This document shows, piece after piece, positions 1 to 9,469 of a stretch of 64,000 nucleotides of DNA. Both the position numbers and the translations under genes were made by a program. This DNA comes from Bacteroidota bacterium (GTDB taxonomy: Bacteria; Bacteroidota; Bacteroidia; Bacteroidales; UBA4417). A model generated the notes under the pieces. That model was given only the letters and a program-made list of their open reading frames with translations. It searched no databases and was not told the origin of the DNA. The stretch is from NCBI GenBank assembly GCA_013376995.1, contig JACAAZ010000004.1:82952-146951 (forward strand). The letters are read 5' to 3'. Position 1 is the first letter of the stretch. Each line of letters starts with the position of its first letter.

Positions 1-242
1 GTACAAACAAGGGATTGATAACTTCTCAAAATCATGGATTTGCCATCAATAACGATTCACTTGGATCAGATTGGGAACCGTACTTTCAAAATCTGAATGA
101 TGGCACAAACGAAGGTATCCGGCATAAAAAACGCCCCATTTTTTCAGTACAATTTCATCCTGAGGCTTCCAGTGGGCCCAAAGATAGTGAGTACCTCTTT
201 GATGACTTTTTAAATAAAGTTATTGAGAATAGTAAACAATAG
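1..242 (+). CDS. carA: Carbamoyl-phosphate synthase small subunit, C-terminal part (cut by window edge)
   Basis: Only the last 80 or so codons are present; the reading frame runs open to the first base, so the start lies outside the window. The small subunit is the class I glutamine amidotransferase that hydrolyses glutamine and passes ammonia to the large subunit. The visible part has the SQNHGF segment typical of CarA and the FHPEASSGP segment, whose His and Glu complete the Cys-His-Glu triad; the Cys lies outside. The carB gene follows 63 bp downstream on the same strand, as expected for a carAB operon. Confidence 0.93.
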   Translation, partial: TNKGLITSQNHGFAINNDSLGSDWEPYFQNLNDGTNEGIRHKKRPIFSVQFHPEASSGPKDSEYLFDDFLNKVIENSKQ

Positions 243-305
243 CCATTCTCAAGTATTGATGAAAAGCCTATCACATTGGCAATACCATAAATAATACATT
301 CCAAG

Positions 306-3300
306 ATGATAAAAAAAGTATTGGTCCTTGGTAGCGGAGCATTAAAAATAGGAGAGGCCGGTGAATTTGATTATAGTGGTTCACAGGCACTGAAGGCATT
401 GCGGGAAGAAGGAATCAGCTCCGTCCTTATCAATCCGAATATCGCTACAGTTCAGACTTCTGAAGGGATTGCCGATAAAATATATTTCCTTCCGGTAACT
501 CCCTTTTTTGTTGAAGAAGTCATAGTAAAAGAAAATCCTGACGGAATCCTTCTTGCCTTCGGTGGACAAACAGCGCTTAACTGCGGAGTGGAACTATTCA
601 GGGCCGGCATACTGGAAAAATATGGGGTTCAGGTTCTTGGAACCCCGATTTCCGCGATTATCGAAACGGAAGATCGCGAACTTTTTGCCCGTAAGCTTCA
701 AAGTATCCAGGTTAAAACACCGAAAAGCGTAGCCGTAAATTCCATACCTGAAGCACTTAAAGCTGCCGAAAATCTCGGATTCCCTATTATTGTAAGGGCT
801 GCGTTTACATTAGGCGGACAAGGATCCGGTTTCTGCAACAATATGGATGAACTTGTCAAGCTTGCACAAAATGCTTTTTCCTATTCAAACCAGATATTGG
901 TAGAAGAATCACTAAAAGGATGGAAAGAGGTTGAGTATGAAGTTGTTCGTGATTGCTATGATAATTGTATCACCGTGTGCAATATGGAAAACTTCGATCC
1001 ACTGGGTATTCATACGGGGGAAAGCATCGTAGTCGCACCCTCCCAAACCCTTACGAACAGTGAATACCAGAAATTGCGCAGCCTTTCTATACAAATAGTC
1101 AGAAGCGTTGGTATTATTGGTGAATGTAATGTTCAGTATGCCCTTGATCCCTATTCAGAAGATTACAGGGTCATCGAAGTCAATGCCCGCTTATCGCGGT
1201 CATCAGCGCTTGCATCCAAGGCTACCGGTTACCCTCTGGCTTTCGTGGCTGCTAAACTTGCCCTGGGATATGGACTTCATCAACTTGAAAATTCAGTAAC
1301 CCGAACTACAAAAGCATTCTTTGAACCTGCTCTCGACTATATTGTGGTTAAAATTCCTCGTTGGGATCTGAACAAGTTCATAGGAGTCTCGAAGGTTATT
1401 GGTTCGAGTATGAAGAGCGTAGGGGAAGTGATGGCAATCGGCCGCTCATTCGAAGAAGCCATACAAAAAGGACTGCGAATGGTTGGTCAGGGAACCCATG
1501 GCTTTGTCGGAAATACAGATATCGTATTCGATGATATCGAAAAAGCCCTTGCCGAGCCAACGGACATGCGCATTTATTGCATTGCTGCTGCCTTTGAGCA
1601 AGGTTATGATATTGACTCCATTCATGAACTGACTAAAATTGATAATTGGTTCCTTGAAAAACTCCACCATATCTACCGGACAATGAAAGTGCTGGAGGGC
1701 ATGAATTCTTTGTCCGAACTATCAACTGAAGTACTTCTTAAAGCAAAGCAACAGGGCTTCTCAGATTTCCAGCTGGCAAGGTTCATTTTAAAGGAGGAAG
1801 GGCGGATGCATAATAAGATGCTTCAGGTCAGGTCGTTACGCAAAACTTTAGGGGTAACACCCTTCGTGAAGCAGATCGATACACTTGCTGCTGAATATCC
1901 TGCTGTCACAAATTACCTGTACCTGACCTACAATGGCTCAAGCCATGATGTTGTCTGTGAGACAGATAAAAAATCGGTAATAGTCCTTGGGTCAGGTGCA
2001 TACCGGATAGGAAGTTCCGTTGAATTCGACTGGTGTTCGGTCAATGCTTTGTCTACTGCACGCAAGGAAGGGTTTAGAGGCGTGATGATCAACTTTAACC
2101 CTGAAACTGTCAGCACAGATTATGATACCTGCGACCGCCTGTATTTTGACGAACTTTCCTTCGAAAGAACAATGGATATCATTGAACTGGAGCAACCGTT
2201 TGGCGTGGTTGTTTCAACGGGTGGCCAGATTGCAAATAACCTGGTGATGCGCCTGCATGAGCAAAAAGTTCCTATCCTGGGCACTTCACCCGAAAGTATC
2301 GACAGCGCTGAAAACCGTCATAAATTTTCAACACTGCTCGATAAATTGGAGATCGACCAGCCCCGTTGGAAGGAACTGACTTCCCTGAAAGAGATTAATT
2401 ATTTTGTTGATGAAGTCGGTTACCCTGTGCTTATCCGCCCTTCCTACGTGCTTTCCGGGGCAGCAATGAATGTGGTTTCCAACAGCCAGGAATTGGAACA
2501 CTTCCTTACTTTGGCTACAAAAGTCTCCAAAGAATTCCCGGTTGTTGTTTCTGAATTTATTCAAAACGCAAAAGAAATTGAAATTGACGCTGTTGCCAAT
2601 AAAGGGGATATCCTGGCTTATGCAATTTCTGAGCATATCGAATTTGCTGGTGTACACTCCGGTGATGCAACAATGGTTTTCCCGGCTCAAAAGATCTATT
2701 TCGAAACAGCAAGGAGGATTAAGCGCATTTCGCGGGATATTGCCGCAGCTCTTTCTATTACAGGTCCTTTCAACATGCAGTTCCTTGCCAGGGACAATGA
2801 TATCAAGGTAATTGAATGTAATTTGCGTGCTTCCCGCTCCTTTCCTTTCGTTTCAAAAGTTATCAAGATCAACTTTATAGAATTGGCTACACAGGTCATG
2901 CTTGGCATTCCTGTACAGAAACCGGAAAAAAGTGCATTTGACCTGGATTATATTGGTATTAAAGCTTCTCAGTTTTCTTTTTCCCGGCTCCAGGCTGCTG
3001 ACCCTGTGCTGGGTGTTGAAATGGCTTCAACCGGGGAGGTGGGTTGCATAGGTGAAAATTATTATGAAACTCTGCTGAAAGCTATGCTGTCAGTTGGATA
3101 CAGGATACCCGGGAAAAACATCCTGCTTTCAACAGGTGATGCGCGTTCAAAAGTCGAATTACTTATTAGCTCAAAAATGTTAAGGGAGAAAGGGTACCAT
3201 CTATTTGCAACCCCTGGCACAGCTCAATTCCTGAAAGAAAATAATGTTGAAGCCACAGTCCTGCATTGGCCTGATGAAGATGCCAAACCAAATATCCTCG

Positions 3301-3512
3301 ATTATCTGAGAGAAAGAAAGATAGACCTTGTTGTCAATATCCCGAAAGACCTCACTCGTAATGAATTAGCTAATGATTATACTATCCGCAGATCAGCAGT
3401 TGATTATAATATCCCGCTTTTAACCAATGCCAGGCTTGCAAGTGCTTATATCTACTCAATCTGCAAACTGAACCTCTCTGATCTGGTAATTAAGTCATGG
3501 GATGAATATTGA
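306..3512 (+). CDS. carB: Carbamoyl-phosphate synthase large subunit
   Basis: This 1068-residue protein makes carbamoyl phosphate from bicarbonate, ATP and ammonia supplied by CarA, feeding pyrimidine and arginine synthesis. It has the usual duplicated plan: a first ATP-grasp half (about 1-395), an oligomerisation segment (about 400-545), a second ATP-grasp half starting near residue 557 with VLGSGAYRIGSSVEFDW, and a C-terminal MGS-like allosteric domain from about 935. Length is normal for CarB. Its motifs (GSGALKIGEAGEFDYSG, NPNIATVQTS, SLKGWKEVEYEVVRD, RIGSSVEFDW) read much closer to animal CAD/CPS1 than to the E. coli enzyme as I recall it. I infer that it belongs to the branch of CarB shared by Bacteroidota and eukaryotic CPS. 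It is probably co-transcribed with carA. Confidence 0.97.
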   Translation: MIKKVLVLGSGALKIGEAGEFDYSGSQALKALREEGISSVLINPNIATVQTSEGIADKIYFLPVTPFFVEEVIVKENPDGILLAFGGQTALNCGVELFRAGILEKYGVQVLGTPISAIIETEDRELFARKLQSIQVKTPKSVAVNSIPEALKAAENLGFPIIVRAAFTLGGQGSGFCNNMDELVKLAQNAFSYSNQILVEESLKGWKEVEYEVVRDCYDNCITVCNMENFDPLGIHTGESIVVAPSQTLTNSEYQKLRSLSIQIVRSVGIIGECNVQYALDPYSEDYRVIEVNARLSRSSALASKATGYPLAFVAAKLALGYGLHQLENSVTRTTKAFFEPALDYIVVKIPRWDLNKFIGVSKVIGSSMKSVGEVMAIGRSFEEAIQKGLRMVGQGTHGFVGNTDIVFDDIEKALAEPTDMRIYCIAAAFEQGYDIDSIHELTKIDNWFLEKLHHIYRTMKVLEGMNSLSELSTEVLLKAKQQGFSDFQLARFILKEEGRMHNKMLQVRSLRKTLGVTPFVKQIDTLAAEYPAVTNYLYLTYNGSSHDVVCETDKKSVIVLGSGAYRIGSSVEFDWCSVNALSTARKEGFRGVMINFNPETVSTDYDTCDRLYFDELSFERTMDIIELEQPFGVVVSTGGQIANNLVMRLHEQKVPILGTSPESIDSAENRHKFSTLLDKLEIDQPRWKELTSLKEINYFVDEVGYPVLIRPSYVLSGAAMNVVSNSQELEHFLTLATKVSKEFPVVVSEFIQNAKEIEIDAVANKGDILAYAISEHIEFAGVHSGDATMVFPAQKIYFETARRIKRISRDIAAALSITGPFNMQFLARDNDIKVIECNLRASRSFPFVSKVIKINFIELATQVMLGIPVQKPEKSAFDLDYIGIKASQFSFSRLQAADPVLGVEMASTGEVGCIGENYYETLLKAMLSVGYRIPGKNILLSTGDARSKVELLISSKMLREKGYHLFATPGTAQFLKENNVEATVLHWPDEDAKPNILDYLRERKIDLVVNIPKDLTRNELANDYTIRRSAVDYNIPLLTNARLASAYIYSICKLNLSDLVIKSWDEY

Positions 3513-3663
3513 TGGTGCTATTGGTATTTCCGGTTAGGATGTTGAAGGAAGAATTTAAACCTATCAATCCTTAGCTTTCTTTTGATAGTGAGATTCTGTT
3601 AGCTTTGCTACACCAATTTATAGGAATATAAGCATTGTGCTTTGATTTCTCAAAACTGCTTTA

Positions 3664-5172
3664 ATGAATCAAGAAAATACAAAAAACCTTTCAGGCAGCA
3701 AACTGAGTTTCTTGATAGCCTGCCTTGTCATTACAATTTCATTCTTCTTTTTTTCCAACAGGTTTTATCCGCTTCTAAATTCTGATGATGGAATATCCAT
3801 CCTGATGATTCATTACTTTGACTGGAAAAGCGGTTTGTATTTCTGGGGGCAGGACAGGCTTGGTTCATTGGTACCCTTCCTGGGCAGACTTATCTATATC
3901 CTTTTTCACCCAAATGCAATACTAGCTGAATCCATTAGTCACTATTTAATAATGGCAGCAGGGTACTTTGCTATATCCACCTTCCTCAGATCTCCTGTTT
4001 CCAGGATAATATTGTGTATCATTTGGTTCTTTCCGCCTTTCCATATGATTGAAATCCATCACAATGCACTTGGGCTTGAGTATAGTGTTCTCGGAATCGG
4101 TCTATACTTTATGCACAGGTCGCTCCGGGGCCGGGCTAAAACATCTATGCACCGGCTTTTCTTTTTCGCTGTGTCCTTCATCTTCTTTATTCTGGCCATA
4201 TGGGTTTCTGACCTTGATCTTGTTTCTATAGCAGTTGTTTTTGGAATTATCCTATGGTACAAATTCAAATCTTTTCATTATAACCCAATTCGTGCCGTCC
4301 TGAACATACCCGTCGGTTATTACCTGGTCGCTTTAATAGGTGTTTTATCAGGAGCTATGTTCATCGCATACTGCAAATCTGTATCTCTCAATACTATCGA
4401 TTACCAAAGCCTTGCTGGTTATAAGCCGTTTGTTCAAACCTCAGGTATATTCCTTCAAAGTATGTGGAGCCTCTTCATCTTTAAGGCAGGAGAACCTTTC
4501 ACTTCAATTTACCTGTATTTAGTTGTAGGGTTTGGAATTGTGCTTGTTGTGTGTGTATTTAGTAATGAGAAAATTCACTGGTCACCTGTTACCCTGTTTT
4601 TTGCCTTACAGACCATTATTCTGCTCCTGGTAGTACTCTCCTCAAAATGGGTGCTCATGAACGAGGTAGGAAGGCGTTACTTTATAAGTATTTACCTTTC
4701 TATTTGGATCACGTTACTGCTATTACTGGAGAAAAAGATGCAGTCGGGATTAAAAAAAATGAGGTGGATTTCATTTTCCCTGTTACTCATTGCAATTTTC
4801 GGAGGATCTGGTACAATTTTACATTTGAGATATATTTGGCCCGGGACGCTTACGCCAAAGTATACCATCCTGAAAGAGTTTAAAGACTATGGGAATATTG
4901 GTGTGATCGGTAACTATTGGAATTCATACGTCATCTCGAGTATAGATCCTGACCATATCGTAGCCTCAACCTCAGATGAAATGTTTTGTCGCAAAAAAGA
5001 ACTCACACCCTTGGTTTTTAAACAGGAGCGGTTATTCATTGTGCGCGATGGCTGGTTTGAACATTTTCCGGATACAATGTTTCTGTATAACCATGTTTTG
5101 CAAAGAAAGAGCGAGGAGAAAATGATTGGTGATTGTTTTGCCTGCGAATACAAGGTGTTAAGGGATCAATGA
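3664..5172 (+). CDS. Polytopic inner-membrane protein, function unknown
   Basis: This 502-residue protein is dominated by hydrophobic segments: one near residues 15-32, many through about residue 395, and a soluble C-terminal tail of about 105 residues. The first putative periplasmic loop has an NSDDGI motif soon after the first membrane segment. Acidic pairs there are typical of GT-C-fold glycosyltransferases that use lipid-linked sugars, so a glycan transferase is possible, but this is inference and I recognise no family. It follows carB by 151 bp without a clear promoter or terminator between them. It converges with the GNAT pair on the other strand. Confidence 0.75.
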   Translation: MNQENTKNLSGSKLSFLIACLVITISFFFFSNRFYPLLNSDDGISILMIHYFDWKSGLYFWGQDRLGSLVPFLGRLIYILFHPNAILAESISHYLIMAAGYFAISTFLRSPVSRIILCIIWFFPPFHMIEIHHNALGLEYSVLGIGLYFMHRSLRGRAKTSMHRLFFFAVSFIFFILAIWVSDLDLVSIAVVFGIILWYKFKSFHYNPIRAVLNIPVGYYLVALIGVLSGAMFIAYCKSVSLNTIDYQSLAGYKPFVQTSGIFLQSMWSLFIFKAGEPFTSIYLYLVVGFGIVLVVCVFSNEKIHWSPVTLFFALQTIILLLVVLSSKWVLMNEVGRRYFISIYLSIWITLLLLLEKKMQSGLKKMRWISFSLLLIAIFGGSGTILHLRYIWPGTLTPKYTILKEFKDYGNIGVIGNYWNSYVISSIDPDHIVASTSDEMFCRKKELTPLVFKQERLFIVRDGWFEHFPDTMFLYNHVLQRKSEEKMIGDCFACEYKVLRDQ

Positions 5173-5258
5173 TAAGGAACAGGATTCAACAGAAATTGAG
5201 ACTAAAATTGATAATGCCCAGGTGTATTCTGATTCAGGGTGGTAACCAGACACCAGTA

Positions 5259-5858
5259 TCACCTTGTAAAGTATCTTACCATGGGGCGATTTTTTGAAGT
5301 CTGATCGACGATGATAAATCCTGCTCTTTCAAAAGATTTGTAAAGCCCGATCCAGGCAAAGGAATCAGGAAGCTTTTCAGTTGTTGGGATGGTTGGATAT
5401 GCCTCAATGATTGCAATACCTTTTTGCCTGGCAATATTGATAATGCCTTTGAGTAACTCCACGGAAACGCCAAGTTTCCTGAAATTCTTATGGACAAAAA
5501 AGCAGGGAACAGACCAGGTCTCCTGATTATCAATCCTTTTATGAACCCTTGACTTCTCAAGTTTATCGAAATCCTTGCGAGGTGCAAAGGCAGCCCATGC
5601 AATGGCTTCTCCTTCATAAAATGCCAATATACCGGTAGGTTTTCCACTCCAAACCAACTCCTTCATTGCCTCTTTATTCCGGTCTTCATATTTGCCTTCT
5701 GTGAATTCGGATTTTGTTAACCTGTAGTACATGCACCAGCAATTTCCACAGGCTCCATTTTTACCAAAAAGATGAACAAAGGAATTCCAGTTTTCTATTG
5801 ACAATGGCTCAAAGGAAAGCTGGCCTTCTAAGGGATTCATATTATGAGTTCTTTCCAT
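5259..5858 (-). CDS. GNAT-family N-acetyltransferase
   Basis: The 199-residue product looks like a GNAT acetyltransferase, which moves an acetyl group from acetyl-CoA to an amine. The core has VPCFFVHKNFRKLGVS followed by LLKGIINIARQKG, which fits beta4 and the acetyl-CoA-binding A-motif helix, and a late segment ending IGLYKSFERAGF typical of the GNAT C-terminus. The N-terminal NGACGNCWCMYYRL stretch is cysteine-rich and seen in a GNAT subfamily common in environmental bacteria. Its start overlaps the end of the upstream acetyltransferase gene by 17 bp, so the two are translationally coupled. An internal Met at 5840 is an alternative start. The substrate is unknown. Confidence 0.85.
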   Translation of the reverse strand: MERTHNMNPLEGQLSFEPLSIENWNSFVHLFGKNGACGNCWCMYYRLTKSEFTEGKYEDRNKEAMKELVWSGKPTGILAFYEGEAIAWAAFAPRKDFDKLEKSRVHKRIDNQETWSVPCFFVHKNFRKLGVSVELLKGIINIARQKGIAIIEAYPTIPTTEKLPDSFAWIGLYKSFERAGFIIVDQTSKNRPMVRYFTR

Positions 5859-6285
5859 GTCCCTTTCGTTCCGGCCTGCTATGCCTGATTTCCATCCAGT
5901 CTGCAGGCCGGCTTACTGGCTGGAAACCGACCTTGCTGTAAACACCGTGAGCATCACTGGTTCTCAATAAAAACTGATAGACTTCCTTTAAATCTTCATG
6001 CTGAAGAATATACATCATCAGATGTTGCCCTATTCCCTGTCTTCGAAATCTGTCATCAATGATCACATCAAGTATATAAGCGAACCTGGTCTTATCCGAA
6101 ATTACCCTCGCATAACCAATCTGTTCATTTTCAGGCGAAAACACTCCGACTACAAGTGAAGAATTTCCTGCTCCTTTCATCACTTCCGGCTTGCAGATGC
6201 CTTTGCACCAGTAAGCATTCGTTAACATCCCCGATACTTTATCGAAATCCATATTTTCATAGCCACTTCTGAAATTGTAATTCAT
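5842..6285 (-). CDS. GNAT-family N-acetyltransferase
   Basis: A small single-domain GNAT acetyltransferase of 147 residues from the start chosen here. The signature is VIIDDRFRRQGIGQHLM, the beta4 strand plus the R-x-x-G-x-G acetyl-CoA pyrophosphate loop, followed by a typical ending (LRTSDAHGVYSKVGFQPV). The frame extends to a Met at 6336. A perfect -7 promoter box at 6334-6341 would lie across that codon, so the internal Met at 6285 (MNYNFRSGYENMDF) is the better start. It is the first gene of a two-gene unit with the overlapping acetyltransferase downstream. The substrate is unknown; no toxin-antitoxin partner is seen. Confidence 0.85.
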   Translation of the reverse strand: MNYNFRSGYENMDFDKVSGMLTNAYWCKGICKPEVMKGAGNSSLVVGVFSPENEQIGYARVISDKTRFAYILDVIIDDRFRRQGIGQHLMMYILQHEDLKEVYQFLLRTSDAHGVYSKVGFQPVSRPADWMEIRHSRPERKGHGKNS

Positions 6286-6333
6286 ACGTTCAAAGGTTGG
6301 TTTTGGAATAGGTAAACTGGTATTTACTTCATT

Positions 6334-6341
6334 CAAAGTTA
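6334..6341 (-). promoter_or_regulatory. -7 promoter box of the GNAT pair
   Basis: On the minus strand this reads TAACTTTG, a perfect match to the Bacteroidota -7 consensus TAnnTTTG. It overlaps the longest possible start of the first GNAT gene and so supports the internal start at 6285. No convincing -33 TTG is seen. Confidence 0.5.
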
Positions 6342-6384
6342 GAGATATTTATTGCTTCTGCTTTCATCAGCCTTTATGGGTGCC

Positions 6385-6413
6385 TTGCGACAGGAAAAAT
6401 TTGTGTAAGTTTG
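6385..6413 (+). promoter_or_regulatory. Promoter of the M16 peptidase gene
   Basis: TTG at 6385-6387 and TAAGTTTG at 6406-6413 are separated by 18 bp, matching the Bacteroidota primary sigma factor consensus (TTG, spacer, TAnnTTTG). Transcription would start near 6418, about 35 bp before the ATG. Confidence 0.65.
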
Positions 6414-6452
6414 AGCCAATAAATCAATCAGGTTAACTCTATTCCTTTTTTT

Positions 6453-9398
6453 ATGAAAAAGCTGCGTTTCCTTGCTGTATGTATTGCGATAATTGCAACA
6501 ATATCCGGTTCATTTGCCCAGGGCTCCTTTAAGTATGAATCAGTTCCGAACGATCCTTTAGGTACCCGCATTTATACCTTGGAAAATGGATTAAAGGTCT
6601 ACCTTACTGTATATAAGGAAACTCCAAGGATATATACTGCTATTGCAGTAAGGACCGGCAGCAAGAATGACCCGGCAGATAATACCGGCCTTTCGCATTA
6701 CCTGGAACATATGATGTTCAAAGGGACAACGCATTTCGGAACAAGTGATTATGCCAAAGAGGCTCCACTATTGAAAAAGATCGAGGATCTTTTTGAAGAA
6801 TACCGATCAACAACAGATACCATCAAGCGAACAGCAATATATCATCATATAGACAGCATTTCTGGGATTGCTGCTTCGTATGCTATTGCTAATGAGTACG
6901 ATAAGCTGGTTTCGGTAATAGGTGCCAAGGGAACGAATGCCTTTACCAGTACCGAAGAAACTGTCTATATCAATGATATCCCATCAAATGAGATTGATAA
7001 TTGGCTAAAAATAGAAAGTGATAGATTTTCAAATCCTGTATTCAGGATATTTCATACGGAACTTGAAGCAGTGTATGAAGAGAAGAATATGAGCCTAGAT
7101 AGGGATGGTGACAAGGTAGAGGAAGAATTGTATGCCGGTTTATTCAGCAAACATCCATATGGCACACAGACAACGATCGGTACAATTGAACATCTTAAAA
7201 ACCCTTCGCTCAAGAGCCTGAAACAGTATTTTACTGACAGGTATGCCCCAAATAATATGGCCCTTGTAATGGCTGGCGATTTTGACCCGGACAGTATAAT
7301 TGGCAAGATCAATAAATCATTCAGCGTCCTGGAAAAGAAAAAAGTAGAACATTTTGTATCCCCGGTAGAAGATCCGATTACAAAGCCAATAGTCAAAGAG
7401 GTTGTCGGGCCTGATGCAGAAAGTGTGACCATCGGGTTTAGAACTGGTGGTATCCATACTCCTGATGCAGATCTTGTAAGCCTTTGCAGTGATATACTAT
7501 CGAATGGGAAAGCCGGGCTCATCGATCTTAACCTTAAGTTAGCCCAGAAAGTGCTTTCTGCAAATGCAGGTGCTGAAGTACAAACTGATTATTCGACGCT
7601 GGTGCTCACAGGAAAACCGAAAGAAGGACAGAAACTGGAAGAGGTGAAGGATTTATTATTGGATCAAATCCAAAAACTAAAGTCAGGGGAGTTCCCTGAT
7701 TGGTTGGTTCCGGCAATCCTGAACAATATGAAGCTAAGCAGGATCAAACAGCAGGAAAGCAATAATGCCCGCGCTATGAACCTGGTTAGCAGTTTCATTA
7801 TGGAGCAACCTTACGAAGAATCGGTCACCGAAATAGATAGGCTTGAAAAAATTACAAAGCCCGATATTATTGGATTTGCCCAACGAACATTCAAGGATAA
7901 TTATGTTGTTGTTTATAAGCGGACCGGGGTTGACAACAATGTCAGGAAAGTAACCAAACCCAGCATAACTCCTGTTGTAATGGAACGTAATAAGGAGTCT
8001 GCATTTTACAACTCAATAGTAAAAACCCCGGTGCTTGACATTAAACCAAAGTTTATTGATTATTCTCAGGATATCAAGCAATTTAAAACATCAACAGGAG
8101 TTAATGTGATTTATCTCCGTAATACTGAAAACAAAACGTTCAATCTCTCTTATTACTTTGAGATGGGTAGCCAGAATGACCTGAAATTGGCTACCGCGGT
8201 AAATTACTTATCTTATCTTGGAACTACACAGTATACAGCTGAACAGTTGAAACAGGAATTTTATAAGTTGGGCTGCAGTTATTCCGTAGCTGTTGGAAAT
8301 GACGATATCACAATTTCACTCAGTGGATTGGCTGATAACACTTTGAAAGCCCTCAGTTTACTCGAGCAGCTTCTTGCTGAGGCAAAACCGGATGATAAAG
8401 CACTTTCGAACCTGGTTCAGGATATCATTAAATCCCGCTCAGATAATAAACTTAATAAGAATACCATTAGGCAGGGCTTAAGTATGTACGCCGCTTATGG
8501 CCCGAAATCACCATTTACAAATATCCTTAATGAAACTGAACTGAACGCACTTCGCGGAGATGAACTTGTGGCTTTAATTCATGGACTGACTTCCTATAAG
8601 CATGATATCCTTTATTATGGACCAATGGTAGATAATGATGCTTCTGGAGTCAAGGCTGAGCCGGGAAAAATGGCGGAGCTTGGAATTATTCTTGATCGCT
8701 ATCACAGGGTTCCGGCCCAATTCAAACCTGTGCCTCCCCGTGTTAAATATCCGCAATTGCCAACCGATGAAACGAAAGTGTTTGCAGTGGATTACAAGAT
8801 GAAACAGGTTGACATTGTTTTGCACTCCAAATCTGTCCCGTATGATCCATCTAAAACAGCTATAAACAGGATGTTTAATGAATATTTTGGAGGAGGAATG
8901 AACTCAATTGTGTTCCAGGAAATTCGTGAGGCCAAAGCATTGGCTTATTCATCTTCTGCTTCCTATCGTACTCCTTCTTATCCTGATGAAAACAATACTA
9001 TCTATGGTTTCGTTGGAACGCAAAATGACAAAATGCCTGAAGCATTGAAGACAATGTTTTCATTGTTCAATGATATGCCCGAATCCGAAAAGAGTTTTGC
9101 CGCCGCAAAAGAGGCTATCCTAAACCAAATAAGTTCAGAAAGGATAACCAAGATGAGGCTGATCAACAATTTCCTCACAGCACGTCGGTTTGGCTTTGAC
9201 CACGATATCAGGAAAGATGTTTATGAGCAGGTACCAGCTTTAACTTTTGCTGATATCCTTGGATTTCAGCAGCAATATCTAAAGAATAAGAACTTTACCA
9301 TACTCCTGGTAGGCAATACAAAGAAATTTGATCAGCCAACCCTTGAAAGCTATGGTAAGGTTACTTACCTGGATCTTAAAGATATTTTCGGGTATTAA
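6453..9398 (+). CDS. M16-family zinc metallopeptidase (pitrilysin type), secreted
   Basis: This 981-residue protein carries an N-terminal signal peptide ending around FAQ (residue 23), so it is exported to the periplasm or beyond. The inverted zinc motif HxxEH is intact as HYLEH (His82, Glu85, His86), and the third ligand is expected in TELEAVYEEKN near residue 205. The gap between these is longer than usual because of an inserted acidic helix region around residues 105-145. The second half repeats the M16 fold without a zinc motif (about 540-980), as in two-domain pitrilysins. It likely degrades peptides in the envelope. It stands alone with its own promoter and converges with the LytTR gene. 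Confidence 0.95.
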   Translation: MKKLRFLAVCIAIIATISGSFAQGSFKYESVPNDPLGTRIYTLENGLKVYLTVYKETPRIYTAIAVRTGSKNDPADNTGLSHYLEHMMFKGTTHFGTSDYAKEAPLLKKIEDLFEEYRSTTDTIKRTAIYHHIDSISGIAASYAIANEYDKLVSVIGAKGTNAFTSTEETVYINDIPSNEIDNWLKIESDRFSNPVFRIFHTELEAVYEEKNMSLDRDGDKVEEELYAGLFSKHPYGTQTTIGTIEHLKNPSLKSLKQYFTDRYAPNNMALVMAGDFDPDSIIGKINKSFSVLEKKKVEHFVSPVEDPITKPIVKEVVGPDAESVTIGFRTGGIHTPDADLVSLCSDILSNGKAGLIDLNLKLAQKVLSANAGAEVQTDYSTLVLTGKPKEGQKLEEVKDLLLDQIQKLKSGEFPDWLVPAILNNMKLSRIKQQESNNARAMNLVSSFIMEQPYEESVTEIDRLEKITKPDIIGFAQRTFKDNYVVVYKRTGVDNNVRKVTKPSITPVVMERNKESAFYNSIVKTPVLDIKPKFIDYSQDIKQFKTSTGVNVIYLRNTENKTFNLSYYFEMGSQNDLKLATAVNYLSYLGTTQYTAEQLKQEFYKLGCSYSVAVGNDDITISLSGLADNTLKALSLLEQLLAEAKPDDKALSNLVQDIIKSRSDNKLNKNTIRQGLSMYAAYGPKSPFTNILNETELNALRGDELVALIHGLTSYKHDILYYGPMVDNDASGVKAEPGKMAELGIILDRYHRVPAQFKPVPPRVKYPQLPTDETKVFAVDYKMKQVDIVLHSKSVPYDPSKTAINRMFNEYFGGGMNSIVFQEIREAKALAYSSSASYRTPSYPDENNTIYGFVGTQNDKMPEALKTMFSLFNDMPESEKSFAAAKEAILNQISSERITKMRLINNFLTARRFGFDHDIRKDVYEQVPALTFADILGFQQQYLKNKNFTILLVGNTKKFDQPTLESYGKVTYLDLKDIFGY

Positions 9399-9469
9399 TA
9401 ATGGTATCAGGGAATTCTAAATTCAGGGAATAGCTCCGAGTACTACCTTCTTTGAATTTGGTGGATTCA

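Noticed and set aside
5842..5858. Toxin-antitoxin pair formed by the two overlapping genes
   Set aside because: Both products are GNAT acetyltransferases of usual size; neither has a DNA-binding antitoxin domain.
7052..7522. 156-residue minus-strand frame inside the M16 gene
   Set aside because: It is fully contained in a well-supported gene and shows no domain or start context.
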